A stretch of 64,000 nucleotides of DNA from Cherax quadricarinatus. Taxonomy: Eukaryota > Arthropoda > Malacostraca > Decapoda > Parastacidae. The notes under the pieces are model-generated. The model saw only the letters and a list, made by a program, of their open reading frames with translations. It had not been told where the DNA came from and searched no databases. The first letter of the stretch is position 1; each line of letters begins with the position of its first letter. This document shows positions 11,001 to 21,300 of the stretch, piece by piece. Where the stretch lies: NCBI RefSeq assembly GCF_038502225.1, contig NC_091357.1, forward strand, positions 7,381,619-7,445,618. Reading direction: 5' to 3'. The position numbers and the translations under genes are program-made.

Positions 11001-12555
11001 GTAATAGTGTGACTGGTGGTGGGCTGGAGAAGCTGGTCACTGCCAGCAGTGTAATAGTGTGACTGGTGGTGGGCTGGAGAAGCTGGTCACTGCCAGCACT
11101 GTAATACTGTGACTGGTGGTGGGCTTGAGAAGCTGGTCACTGCCAGCACTGTAATACTGTGACTGGTGGTGGGCTGGAGAAGCTGGTCACTGCCAGCACT
11201 GTAATACTGTGACTGGTGGTGGGCTGGAGAAGCTGGTCACTGCCAGCACTGTAATACTGTGACTGTTGGTGGGCTGGAGAAGCTGGTCACTGCCAGCACT
11301 GTAATACTGTGACTGGTGGTGGGCTGGAGAAGCTGGTCACTGCCAGCACTGTAATACTGTGACTGGTGGTGGGCTGGAGAAGCTGGTCACTGCCAGCACT
11401 GTAATACTGTGACTGGTGGTGGGCTGGAGAAGCTGGTCACTGCCAGCACTGTAATACTGTGACTGGTGGTGGGCTGGAGAAGCTGGTCACTGCCAGCACT
11501 GTAATACTGTGACTGGTGGTGGGCTGGAGAAGCTGGTCACTGCCAGCACTGTAATACTGTGACTGGTGGTGGGCTGGAGAAGCTGGTCACTGCCAGCACT
11601 GTAATACTGTGACTGGTGGTGGGCTGGAGAAGCTGGTCACTGCCAGCACTGTAATACTGTGACTGGTGGTGGGCTGGAGAAGCTGGTCACTGCCAGCACT
11701 GTAATACTGTGACTGGTGGTGGGCTGGAGAAGCTGGTCACTGCCAGCACTGTAATACTGTGACTGGTGGTGGGCTGGAGAAGCTGGTCACTGCCAGCACT
11801 GTAATACTGTGACTGGTGGTGGGCTGGAGAAGCTGGTCACTGCCAGCACTGTAATACTGTGACTGGTGGTGGGCTGGAGAAGCTGGTCACTGCCAGCACT
11901 GTAATACTGTGACTGGTGGTGGGCTGGAGAAGCTGGTCACTGCCAGCACTGTAATACTGTGACTGGTGGTGGGCTGGAGAAGCTGGTCACTGCCAGCACT
12001 GTAATACTGTGACTGGTGGTGGGCTGGAGAAGCTGGTCACTGCCAGCACTGTAATACTGTGACTGGTGGTGGGCTGGAGAAGCTGGTCACTGCCAGCACT
12101 GTAATACTGTGACTGGTGGTGGGCTGGAGAAGCTGGTCACTGCCAGCACTGTAATACTGTGACTGGTGGTGGGCTGGAGAAGCTGGTCACTGCCAGCACT
12201 GTAATACTGTGACTGGTGGTGGGCTGGAGAAGCTGGTCACTGCCAGCACTGTAATACTGTGACTGGTGGTGGGCTGGAGAAGCTGGTCACTGCCAGCACT
12301 GTAATACTGTGACTGGTGGTGGGCTGGAGAAGCTGGTCACTGCCAGCACTGTAATACTGTGACTGGTGGTGGGCTGGAGAAGCTGGTCACTGCCACCACT
12401 GTAATACTGTGACTGGTGGTGGACTGGAGAAGTTGGTCACTGCCAGCACTGTAATACTGTGACTGGTGGTGGACTGGAGAAGCTGGTCACTGCCAGCACT
12501 GTAATACTGTGACTGGTGGTGGGCTGGAGAAGCTGGTCACTGCCAGCACTGTAAT
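5012..12555. repeat. 50/52-bp minisatellite, about 150 units (7.5 kb)
   Basis: Unit built from GTGACTGGTGGTGGGCTGGA, GAAGCTGGTCACTGCCAGCA and CTGTAATACT. The left end (5012 to about 5600, and scattered copies to ~7900) has a 52-bp form with GTGTAATACT; the bulk is the 50-bp form that lost a GT. The left part is heterogeneous (GGACTGG/GGGCTGG, CCACC/CCAGC, GGCTGG/GACTGG), and the right (9600-12350) is nearly uniform. Rare variants recur with spacings of 450 and 1550 bp, showing higher-order duplications. One unit near 8540 has an extra 4-bp CAGC. Confidence 0.98.
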
Positions 12556-13130
12556 ATTCTGCAGCGTATGGGGCCTTCACCTTATTATTGTGTTTTATAC
12601 ATCAGTTTTGAAATTAAGAATTGTAGTTGTAGGTTTGTGTCAGTGTAGGAGAAACCGGATATTTTCTTGTGGATCCTTAAGATTATATCCTTTCTGTTTA
12701 TGCTTTCTTCATCCTTTCTGGATGTTCGTTGTTTATCTTCTCTGGATATTCTTTCTGTTATGCTTTGTTTATTCGGAGCTTCTCTCTCCCTTTCCTATCT
12801 TGCGATGTTTATCTTTCCATTCCATGGCAGCTTTTCCATCTACTCCCCCACCCCTCCCCTCCCCTCCCCTCCCCTCCCCTCCCCCTTCCTCTCCCCCTAC
12901 CCCTGCAACATCCGCCACCCATAATAACACTTCCCAGCACAGTAATCCTCCTCCTCATCTTCACCGTCACCTTCATCTCCTCTCTCATTTCCCCTCTGCT
13001 TCTAACCTTTCCCCTCCCCCTTCCCCTCTTTCTCCATCTCCATTTCTCTTCCCTTATTCCTCTTGTATTTCTCCTGCCTCTTCTTCCTTTTCTCATTTTT
13101 TCTCCTCACTCTTTCCCCCTCTTCTTCATT
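12556..13130. other. pyrimidine-rich spacer with C-rich runs
   Basis: Ordinary sequence to about 12830, then a CCCCT repeat (about 12846-12885) and increasingly CT-rich DNA up to the microsatellite. Long Ser/Pro/Leu frames on the plus strand result from composition. I see no domain. Confidence 0.6.
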
Positions 13131-13290
<160 letters not shown>

Positions 13291-13299
13291 TGCATCCCC

Positions 13300-14030
13300 A
13301 CCCCTCATCTATACACTCCTACACTCCACACATCCACACTCCACACCCAGTCCGCACCCGTACACATCACACGCCTACATTCCACGCCCCTACACTCCAC
13401 ACACCCACACTCCGCACCCATACACTCCACACCCCTACACACCACACCCCTACACTCCACATCCCTGCATTCCACATCCCTACACTCCACACCCCTACAC
13501 ACCACACCCCTACACTCCACATCCCTGCATTCCACATCCCTGCATTTCACATCCCTACACTCCACATCCCTACACTCCATACCCCTACACTCCATACCCC
13601 TACACTCCATACCCCTACACTCCATACACCTACACTCCACACACCCATACTCCACACCACCATACTCCACACCCACTCTCCACACACCCACACTCCACAC
13701 ACCCACAGTCTACACACCCACACTCCACACACCCACACTCCACACGCCTACACTTCACACACCCACACTCCACACACCCACACTCCACACGCCTACACTT
13801 CACACACCCACACTCCACACACCCACACTCCACACACCCACACTCCACACGCCTACACTTCACACACCCACACTCCACACACCCACACTCCACACACCCA
13901 CACTCCACACGCCTACACTTCACACACCCACACTCCACACACCCACACTCCACACACCCACACTCCACACGCCTACACTTCACACACCACACACACCACA
14001 CACACTCCACACACCCACACTCCACATCCG
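13300..14030. repeat. ACACTCCACACCC-type minisatellite with a 60-bp higher-order unit
   Basis: 12-15 bp units (CACTCCACACCCCTA, CACTCCACACACCCA and relatives). Between about 13735 and 13985 a 60-bp unit, built from CGCCTACACTTCACACACCC plus three CACTCCACACACCCA-type units, recurs about four times. All frames are open in places, giving His/Thr/Pro-rich pseudo-proteins. Confidence 0.95.
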
Positions 14031-14370
14031 CTCGCCGTGGTCCACGCTGACGATGCAATTAGTCGAATGATTTGCTGCATACAGTCGCATAAAATTTGCA
14101 GAAGGTAACAGACAGAGTGAGGCAGTGAGGAGACAGCGTCATTAAGGTCAGGCTGAGATTCACCCTCGGTAAAGAGACGATCTGATCCTCTTGTAACTCT
14201 TCTAAGCAAATGAGGATCGCAGGGAGGGGAGGGTAGGCCAGTCAAGAGACGATTTTGCTCTCGTTATGAATAAGAGAGACAGAGATATCAGGCCTTTTAA
14301 GGATCTCTTGAAGTTAAGAGAGACTTTTCTCATTTACATGACATGGGCTGTCATGGTATTGAAGGCTTGT
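14031..14370. other. unassigned spacer
   Basis: Non-repetitive sequence between microsatellites. I see no gene or RNA motif. Confidence 0.45.
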
Positions 14371-14479
<109 letters not shown>

Positions 14480-14547
14480 TTCATTTCTCATGTCCTCATC
14501 TCTCTCATGTGATTCAAGACTTTTACCACTGGTCACCACATATTGGT

Positions 14548-14549
<2 letters not shown>

Positions 14550-14628
<79 letters not shown>
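14550..14628. repeat. (CA)n microsatellite
   Basis: About 78 bp of pure CA, separated from the previous run by ~70 bp of unique sequence. Confidence 0.97.
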
Positions 14629-14632
<4 letters not shown>

Positions 14633-14764
14633 CCTTAGGTCACACCTCGGGTCATACGGTGACCTAAATCTCGCCTCGAGCAGCGACATCACGACTCCGC
14701 AGTAACTGAAGACTGACTCTCTGATATCACCGTGCTTGTCTCCGTGCTGAGAGTGGCCTTGTGG

Positions 14765-15540
14765 AGGCTAGGACTGAGGGGATAGGAGAGCCTAGGGATA
14801 GCCTAGGAATGGCCAGGGACAGCCTGGGAGAGGCTGAGGGCAGCATTGGAGAGGCTAGGGATGGGGGCAGCCAAGGAAAGGCCAGAGGACATCCTAGCAG
14901 AGGCTAGGGCTGGGGCCTCCTAGGAGAGGTTAAGGACAGCCTAGGAGAGGCTAGGGGCAGCCTAGGGGAGGCTAGGGACAGCCTAGGACAGGCTAGAGAC
15001 AGCCTAGGAGAGGCTAGGGGAGGCTAGGGACAGCGTAAGAGAGGCTAGGGACAGCCTTGGAGACGTTAGGACAGCCTAGGGGAGGTTAGGGACAGCCTAG
15101 AGGAGGCTAGGGACAGCCTAGGAGACTAGGGACAGCCTAGGAGAGACTAGGGACAGCCTAGGAGAGGCTAGGGGCAGCCTTGGAGAGGCTAGGGGCAGCC
15201 TTGGAGAGGCTAGGGGCAGCCTTGGAGATGTTAGGACAGGAGGAGAGGGACAGCCTAGGAGAGGCTAGAGACATCCTTGGAGACGTTAGGATAGCCTAGG
15301 AGAGGCTAGGGACAGCCTAGGGGAGGTTAGGGACAGCCTAGGAGAGACTAGAGACATCCTTGGAGACGTTAGGATAGCCTAGGGGAGGCTGGGACAGCCT
15401 AGGAGAGGCTAAGGACAGCCTAGGGGAGGCTAGGGACAGCCTAGGAGAGGCTAGAGACATCCTTGGAGATGTTAGGATAGCCTAGGGGAGGCTGGGACAG
15501 CCTAGAAGAGGCTAGGGGCAGCCTAGGGGAGGCTAGGGAG
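14765..15540. repeat. ~21-bp degenerate minisatellite, about 36 units
   Basis: Unit core GACAGCCTAGGAGAGGCTAGG with many variants (GGGGAGG, AGAGACATCC, TTGGAGACGTTAGG). Units hold the palindrome CCTAGG. A ~90-bp higher-order block with the ACATCCTTGGAGACGTTAGG variant recurs at about 15270, 15355 and 15450. Confidence 0.9.
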
Positions 15541-15595
15541 AGTGGGTCAGTTTCCTGGAGTAAGTCTGTCTTGTTTGACAAGGCATTATGGGTAA

Positions 15596-15975
<380 letters not shown>

Positions 15976-16402
15976 TATAGCTGTCAAACTTGACTGGAGG
16001 AACAGTACTTGCTGTCAAGCTTGACTGGAGGAACAATACTGGCTGTTAAGCTTGACTGGAGGAACAATACTGGCTGTTAAGCTTGACTGGAGGAACAATA
16101 CTTGCTGTCAAGCTTGACTGGAGGAACAATACTGGCTGTTAAGCTTGACAGGAGGAACAATACTGGCTGTTAAGCTTGACTGGAGGAACAATACTGGCTG
16201 TTAAGCTTGACTGGAGGAACAATACTGGCTGTCAAGCTTGACTGGAGGAACAATACTTGCTGTCAAGCTTGACTGGAGGAACAATACTTGCTGTCAAACT
16301 TGACTGGAGGATCAATACTGACTGTTAAGCTTGACCGGAGGAACAATACTTGCTGTCAAGCTTGACCGGAGGAACAATACTTGCTGTCAAGCTTGACTGG
16401 AA
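15976..16402. repeat. 31-bp minisatellite, about 14 units
   Basis: Unit core CTGTTAAGCTTGACTGGAGG followed by AACAATACTGG. Main variants are TCAAG/TTAAG and TTG/TGG at the end. Most units carry an AAGCTT (HindIII) site. Confidence 0.96.
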
Positions 16403-16544
16403 CCGAACAGGTTCTCCAGGGTAAAGCCGTGACCTTCCCAGTGGTGTGACCCTCAGTAGCGCCGGTGACCTAGTGAGACAGTGACCTTATCGTGTTGTTG
16501 ATGGTGTACGATACCTTCAAGTTGATGACTAAGACACACATTAC

Positions 16545-16590
16545 TTGTTGAAATATTTCGCCTGAGTAGCAGACTTCTTCAGTCGAATAC
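16545..16590 (-). ncRNA. degenerate hammerhead-like core
   Basis: On the minus strand: CTGAAGA, a short hairpin (GTCTG, loop, CAGGC), then CGAAAT. This is the CUGANGA-stem-GAAA order of a hammerhead ribozyme with changes in the core, so it is probably inactive. Such cores occur in Penelope-like element termini. The sequence after it (ATCAGTCCCTCA near 16634) resembles the next minisatellite unit and the sequence near 27350 and 50800. Confidence 0.4.
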
Positions 16591-16629
16591 AGGCACGTAT
16601 AACACTGGAGAGAGTGGAAGGAATTTTAA

Positions 16630-17115
16630 GGTGATCAGTCCCTCAATCTAGATAGGTCATTAGTCCCTCAGCCTAGATAGGTTATCAGTCCCTCAGCCTA
16701 GATAGTACATCGGTCCCTCAGCCCAGATAGGTCATCGGTCCCCCAGCCTAGATAGTACATCGGTCCCTCAGCCCAGATAGGTCATCGGTCCCCCTAGATA
16801 GTACATAGGTCCCTCAGCCCAGATAGGTCATCGGTCCCCCTAGATAGTACATCGGTCCCTCAGCCTAGATAGGTCATCAGTCCCTCAGCCCAGATAGGTC
16901 ATCGGTCCCTCAACCTAGATAGTACATCGGTCCCTCAGCCTAGATAGGTCATCAGTCCCTCAGCCTAGATAGGTCATCAGTCCCTCAGCCCAGATAGGTC
17001 ATCAGTCCCTCAGCCCAGATAGGTCATTGGTCTCTCAACCTAGATAGTACATCGGTCTCAGCCTAGATAAGTCATCAGTCCCATAGCCGAAATAATAGAT
17101 GATCAGTCCCTCAGC
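16630..17115. repeat. ~25-bp minisatellite, about 19 units
   Basis: Unit core GTCATCAGTCCCTCAGCCTA followed by GATAG. Variants are CATCGG, GTACATC and a shortened CCCCCTAGATAG form. A tail fragment of the hammerhead-associated dispersed repeat (ATCAGTCCCTCAGCCT, also near 27353 and 50800) looks like the sequence that was amplified. Confidence 0.93.
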
Positions 17116-17809
17116 CTTTATAGGGAGACCACTTCACTATCACGGTCCCTCTTCCCACTTAAATAAAGGACAGCACTTGTCGTCGCTCCCCTAGCCCCTT
17201 AAAGAGAGACCACTTTATATCACGGCTCCCCTTCTCTCACTTAATAGGGACAGTCAACACTCCCCCCCTACCCTTTTCTCCACTAACAATAACGTACACA
17301 ATATCCCTCCGTTGCCTTGGAATTGTGTTCCACCCTTTGCTACCCACTGCATTTTAATTACCCCCATAAATTACCGTAATTACCGTAATTAAGACGGAAT
17401 GAGGGGGAAGGGGGGAGGATGACGGGTATTAATTACGCAGAATATTGTTTCATGCGTACAATGTTCTTCACATACGCAATAATTGCGTATAAAACAAGAG
17501 TTAATGAAGATTGCCTTTAATTGACTCGTTATATCCGTAATTAACGTTATTTGTATATGGCAAGTTAACGCAAGCACAAAATGGTGTCTAATTATCAAGA
17601 TAATTATTATATTGATAATTAGAATAATACTATTACTAATAATAGTAATATAAACTTTAATAATAATACAGTAAAACAATAATAATAATAATAATTATAG
17701 TAATTTAATAAATTATGTGAAACTATACGAAAATTAATGAAAAAATTGAAGGTAATGTTAAGGTGATTGATTTCTGCGTTAGTTAACTTAAGTCTTGGTG
17801 ACCTACACA
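17116..17809. other. unassigned AT-rich spacer
   Basis: Becomes strongly AT-rich after 17350, with an ATT/AAT-rich stretch at 17600-17700. Minus-strand frames here are Ile/Tyr-rich because of composition. Confidence 0.5.
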
Positions 17810-18132
17810 TTACAACAGTGACGTTATAACAGTGACATTACAACAGTGACGTTATAACAGTGACATTACAACAGTGACGTTATAACAGTGACATTACAAC
17901 AGTGACGTTATAACAGTGACATTACAACAGTGACGTTATAACAGTGACATTACAACAGTGACGTTATAGCAGTGACATAACAATGACGTTATAGCAGTGA
18001 CATTACAGCAGTGACGTTATAACAGTGACATAACAGTGACATTACAACAATGACGTTATAAGTGACATAGTGACGTTACAACAGTGACGTTATAACAGTG
18101 ACATTACAACAGTGACGTTATAACAGTGACAT
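17810..18132. repeat. 28-bp minisatellite, segment 1
   Basis: Unit ACATTACAACAGTGACGTTA plus TAACAGTG: two 14-bp half-units that differ (ACATTACA versus ACGTTATA). It continues at 19769-19940 and 21008-21300, so two mobile-element insertions have split a once continuous array. Confidence 0.95.
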
Positions 18133-19768
18133 TGTCATGTGGGTTTTCGATACGTGGATGGGTAAAAATACTCAGGTAGGCTGGTAGTACGTATAATATA
18201 TAACGGGAAATATGGAAAGCGCCAACAGCCGACCTGTCTCTCTCTGCTGCCTAACTACCACTGACTCACAAGTGTCTACAGGGTGAGGGTGTTTGAAATC
18301 CTGCTATGGTCAGCAGCAATATAAATACAGTCAATGATTCACACAGACGGTTGGTAGTGAGTCATCTACTGGTACACTGGTTACTGGTAACTGGTTACTA
18401 GGAACTGGTACTACTACTGAGAGCTCGGCGACGCTAACGTATGTCGTCCCGACATACAACTAATACAAACTAGAGACGGCAGGTGTACGGCTTTGGCTGA
18501 TTCTATACAATGTCAAAGTACACAACAATTGAACATTATAACATACATAAGTAGAATATTGGAATGGAAGCTTACGTAACTGAAACTGTAATAAAACTGT
18601 AACGCAATACAAGGTATGATATAGCACAACTCATTGAATGAAACTCAACGTTGGGATTACACAATAGAAGTGATAAAAAAAAATTTGATCGATCGATCTG
18701 TTTTCATGTGATCTACGGATTCTGAGGAAGGAATATATACAAAGAAAGAAGTGTTTAACAGAAAGGCAAATTCGGTACACTCAAATCTAGACTGTTAATT
18801 CTCAGAATTTGGAGAGAACGTGAACACACAAAAAAATTCTTGAATACTGATAAGTTGATACTGTAAATATTCATCTATACAGGTTATTTACATTTAACCC
18901 CAACTCTGCTAGGGTGAGATTGATATATGCAGAATGGATGTCATCTCTGGGAGGATCAAACTCTGTTGCACTGGCTAACTCATGCTGTATTTGAGGCAAA
19001 TCTGAATTGGAAGTAACAACTGTTACTTGAGGATTTCTCAATACCTGTCGTGTACGTAGGGAATAACGACATTCAGGTTGATCGTCTGACTGAGTATCAG
19101 AGGAAGAGAGTACAGGATCAGGAGGATTGTTAGAATCTGTCACATTAGTCTGGGTTGGAGCATCATTATCATCACATACTAACTTCATATGATCTAAATG
19201 CGATTCTTTATACTGACCAGTACTAATTTCTCTAACCTTGTACTTATTACCAGTGATATGTTCAACTACTCAATAAGGACCAACAAACTTTTGATCAAGC
19301 TTAGGCATTGCAGACAAAACGTTTTGTTAAAGTTAGTCAGCATAACTCTCGAACCTACTTTGATTTTGGATGGCTTTGCTCGAGTGTTTGCGACTCTTGT
19401 AAATTCTGCTGTTGATTTATGAAGTGTTTCACGGATTCTTCTAAAAGCACTTTGAGCTAAGCTGGTACGAGTTGCTATGAAATCATCAGGGTTGTAATTT
19501 GGCTTCTGATTAGAATATAGCAACTCATAAGGCAAACGTTTATCTACACCATTCAATGCATAATGTGGAGTGTCACCTATGAAGTATGGAAAGCGCCAAC
19601 AGGCGACCTGTCTCTCTCTGCTGCCTAACTACGACTGACTCACAAGTGTCTACAGGGTGAGGGTGTTTGAAATCCTGCTATGGTCAGCAGCAATATGAAA
19701 ACGGTTGGTAGTGAGTCATCTACTGGTACACTGGTTACTGGTAACTGGTTACTTGGAACTGGTACTAC
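18133..19768 (-). mobile_element. internally deleted LTR retrotransposon (Ty3/gypsy-like), minus strand
   Basis: On the minus strand the order is: an LTR fragment (19768-19584), the end of an integrase frame (about 19583-18871), then a 3' LTR whose outer end is 18133 (TGTCATGTGGG on the plus strand, thus ending CCCACATGACA in sense). The two LTR pieces match in direct orientation (shared GGAAAGCGCCAACAG, CTGGTTACTGGTAACTGGTT, CTACTACTGAGA). The 5' LTR piece lacks both its ends, and gag, protease, reverse transcriptase and most of integrase are missing. It sits inside the 28-bp array. The same LTR occurs at 40921-41788. The inner edge of the 3' LTR is uncertain: homology between the copies stops near 18614. 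Confidence 0.85.
18871..19583 (-). pseudogene. integrase C-terminal fragment (pol) of the LTR retrotransposon
   Basis: Integrase inserts retroelement cDNA into chromosomes; only its C-terminal part is here. Reading on the minus strand from about 19583, the frame contains NGVDKRLPYELLYSN, the typical post-catalytic region of Ty3/gypsy integrases, and then KVGSRVMLTN. A frameshift follows near 19325, and then the GPY/F-type motif KFVGPY with a stop codon directly after the tyrosine (near 19270). A hydrophilic tail (residues beginning MKLVCDDND at 19188) continues for about 105 codons. There is no catalytic DDE core. Two disabling changes make it a pseudogene. The Ty3/gypsy assignment rests on the GPY/F-type motif and the C-terminal layout. 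A related retroelement family is possible. Confidence 0.75.
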
Positions 19769-19940
19769 TACTGAGAACATTACAACAATGACGTTATAAC
19801 AGTGACATTACAACAATGACGTTATAACAGTGACATAAGTGAAATTACAACAATGACGTTATAACAGTGACATTACAGCAGTGACGTTATAACAGTGACA
19901 TAAGTGACATTACAACAATGACGTTATAAGTGACATAGTG
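19769..19940. repeat. 28-bp minisatellite, segment 2
   Basis: Same units as at 17810, with a CAACAATG variant and shortened TAAGTGACAT units. The variant block ACAGTGACATAAGTGA occurs here and in segment 3, so the two were copied from each other or were one stretch. Confidence 0.93.
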
Positions 19941-21007
19941 GTTCGAAGGACCAAACTCTGTTGAGAATTTTGGCCTTACCTGCTGTGTTTATTATAACTA
20001 TATATAATGAACACTTAGCTGATAAATGACAGCAAATCGTCTACACAGCCGCCCCTGCAGACGAGGTCTAGATTCTGTCGAAACCATCACAACATTGGGC
20101 TGTCAAGAGATACAATTTGTAAGTATAAATTACCCCCAGGGGGTGTTATGTCAGCATATTTCATTCGATGATGGCTGACGAAATACCTACTTGTTTGGAC
20201 TCAAAAGTCCACACCTTACTGCCGATTATAGGTTGATTACAAACTCCTTGTGACTCAAGAATTGTGCAATCCCCCGATCTACAAGAAATTCGTAACATAC
20301 CTTGCTCTTTGTAACGTGAGCTATGGTGTTCTCAACACCTTCGACAGGTATCGGTGACTTGATAGAAGCTGAAGTGTCCTTGGATGTCCACGTCTTCCAT
20401 TGTCTAGGAAACGCACACTGGTACACTATGTTCCACAAGATTTGTCTTTATTGTTCACAATGTATCACAAGAGAAGCTGATCACACTTCTCTTATGTTTA
20501 TCGTGTTTTGTGAGACACTTTGTCCACACTAACGCACAGATCAGTGTTCTTTGTTGGTTATCCTGGCGTCAGTGTCACTCGTAGTAGAGTCAAAGTTAAT
20601 CTGCCAGACGCCCCAGCGCTCCATGCCGTCACTGCCCTAATACACAAAAAAAAACGCTGACCTAGTACCTTGCATCCTTGTCACCTCCTCGATGAAGCAA
20701 AGCAAAATGTTTGTTTCTTGCTGTCTTAATCATAGACAACAATGTACACTATCTTTACTATGGTAATGAAGTGGGAGCAGGATTTTCCTTAATTGTCCTG
20801 CTAAGTAAGAGATGTACTGTCTCTTATAAAAATACACGTTGCAACACCGCTGCAAGGAGCAGAGGTCATTTGACTACGTGGCATAGCATCTGTGATCAAT
20901 TACTCACTCTAGCAGTAAACAAGACGCTCGCCCCTTCTGAGTGGCCCCTCAGGGCTGAAAGGGCTGAAGGGGGCTGAAACCCCCCTCCTGGAGAAAATTT
21001 CTCCACA
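19941..21007 (+). mobile_element. insert in the 28-bp array, possibly the 3' end of an LTR element
   Basis: About 1.07 kb of non-satellite DNA abruptly bounded by 28-bp units. A candidate LTR runs from 20144 (TGTTATGTCAGCATA) to 21007 (TTTCTCCACA), with the required TG start and CA end. It is immediately preceded by CCCCCAGGGGG, which could be a polypurine-tract remnant. The same 15 bases occur in reverse complement at 60192-60206, at the edge of another minisatellite. No clear target duplication or coding region is seen. It could equally be captured unique DNA. Confidence 0.4.
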
Positions 21008-21300
21008 GACGTTATAACAGTGACATAAGTGAAATTACAACAATGACGTTATAACAGTGACATTACAGCAGTGACGTTATAACAGTGACATAAGTGACAT
21101 TACAACAATGACGTTATAAGTGACATAGTGACGTTATAACAGTGACGTTATAACAGTGACATTACAACAATGACATTACAACAGTGACATTACAACAGTG
21201 ACGTTATAAGTGGCATTACAACAGTGACGTTACAAATGGCATTGCAACAGTGGCATTGCAACAGTGACGTTGCAACAGTGGCTTTACAACATTGATTTTG
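21008..21300. repeat. 28-bp minisatellite, segment 3
   Basis: Continues the array of 17810 and 19769, then degenerates (GCATTGCAACAGTGGC, ACATTGATTTTGC) into the following 14-bp array. Confidence 0.92.

Noticed and set aside
18133..19768. Integrated animal virus
   Set aside because: The only coding trace is an integrase end typical of LTR retrotransposons, between LTR pieces. No envelope or other viral gene is visible.
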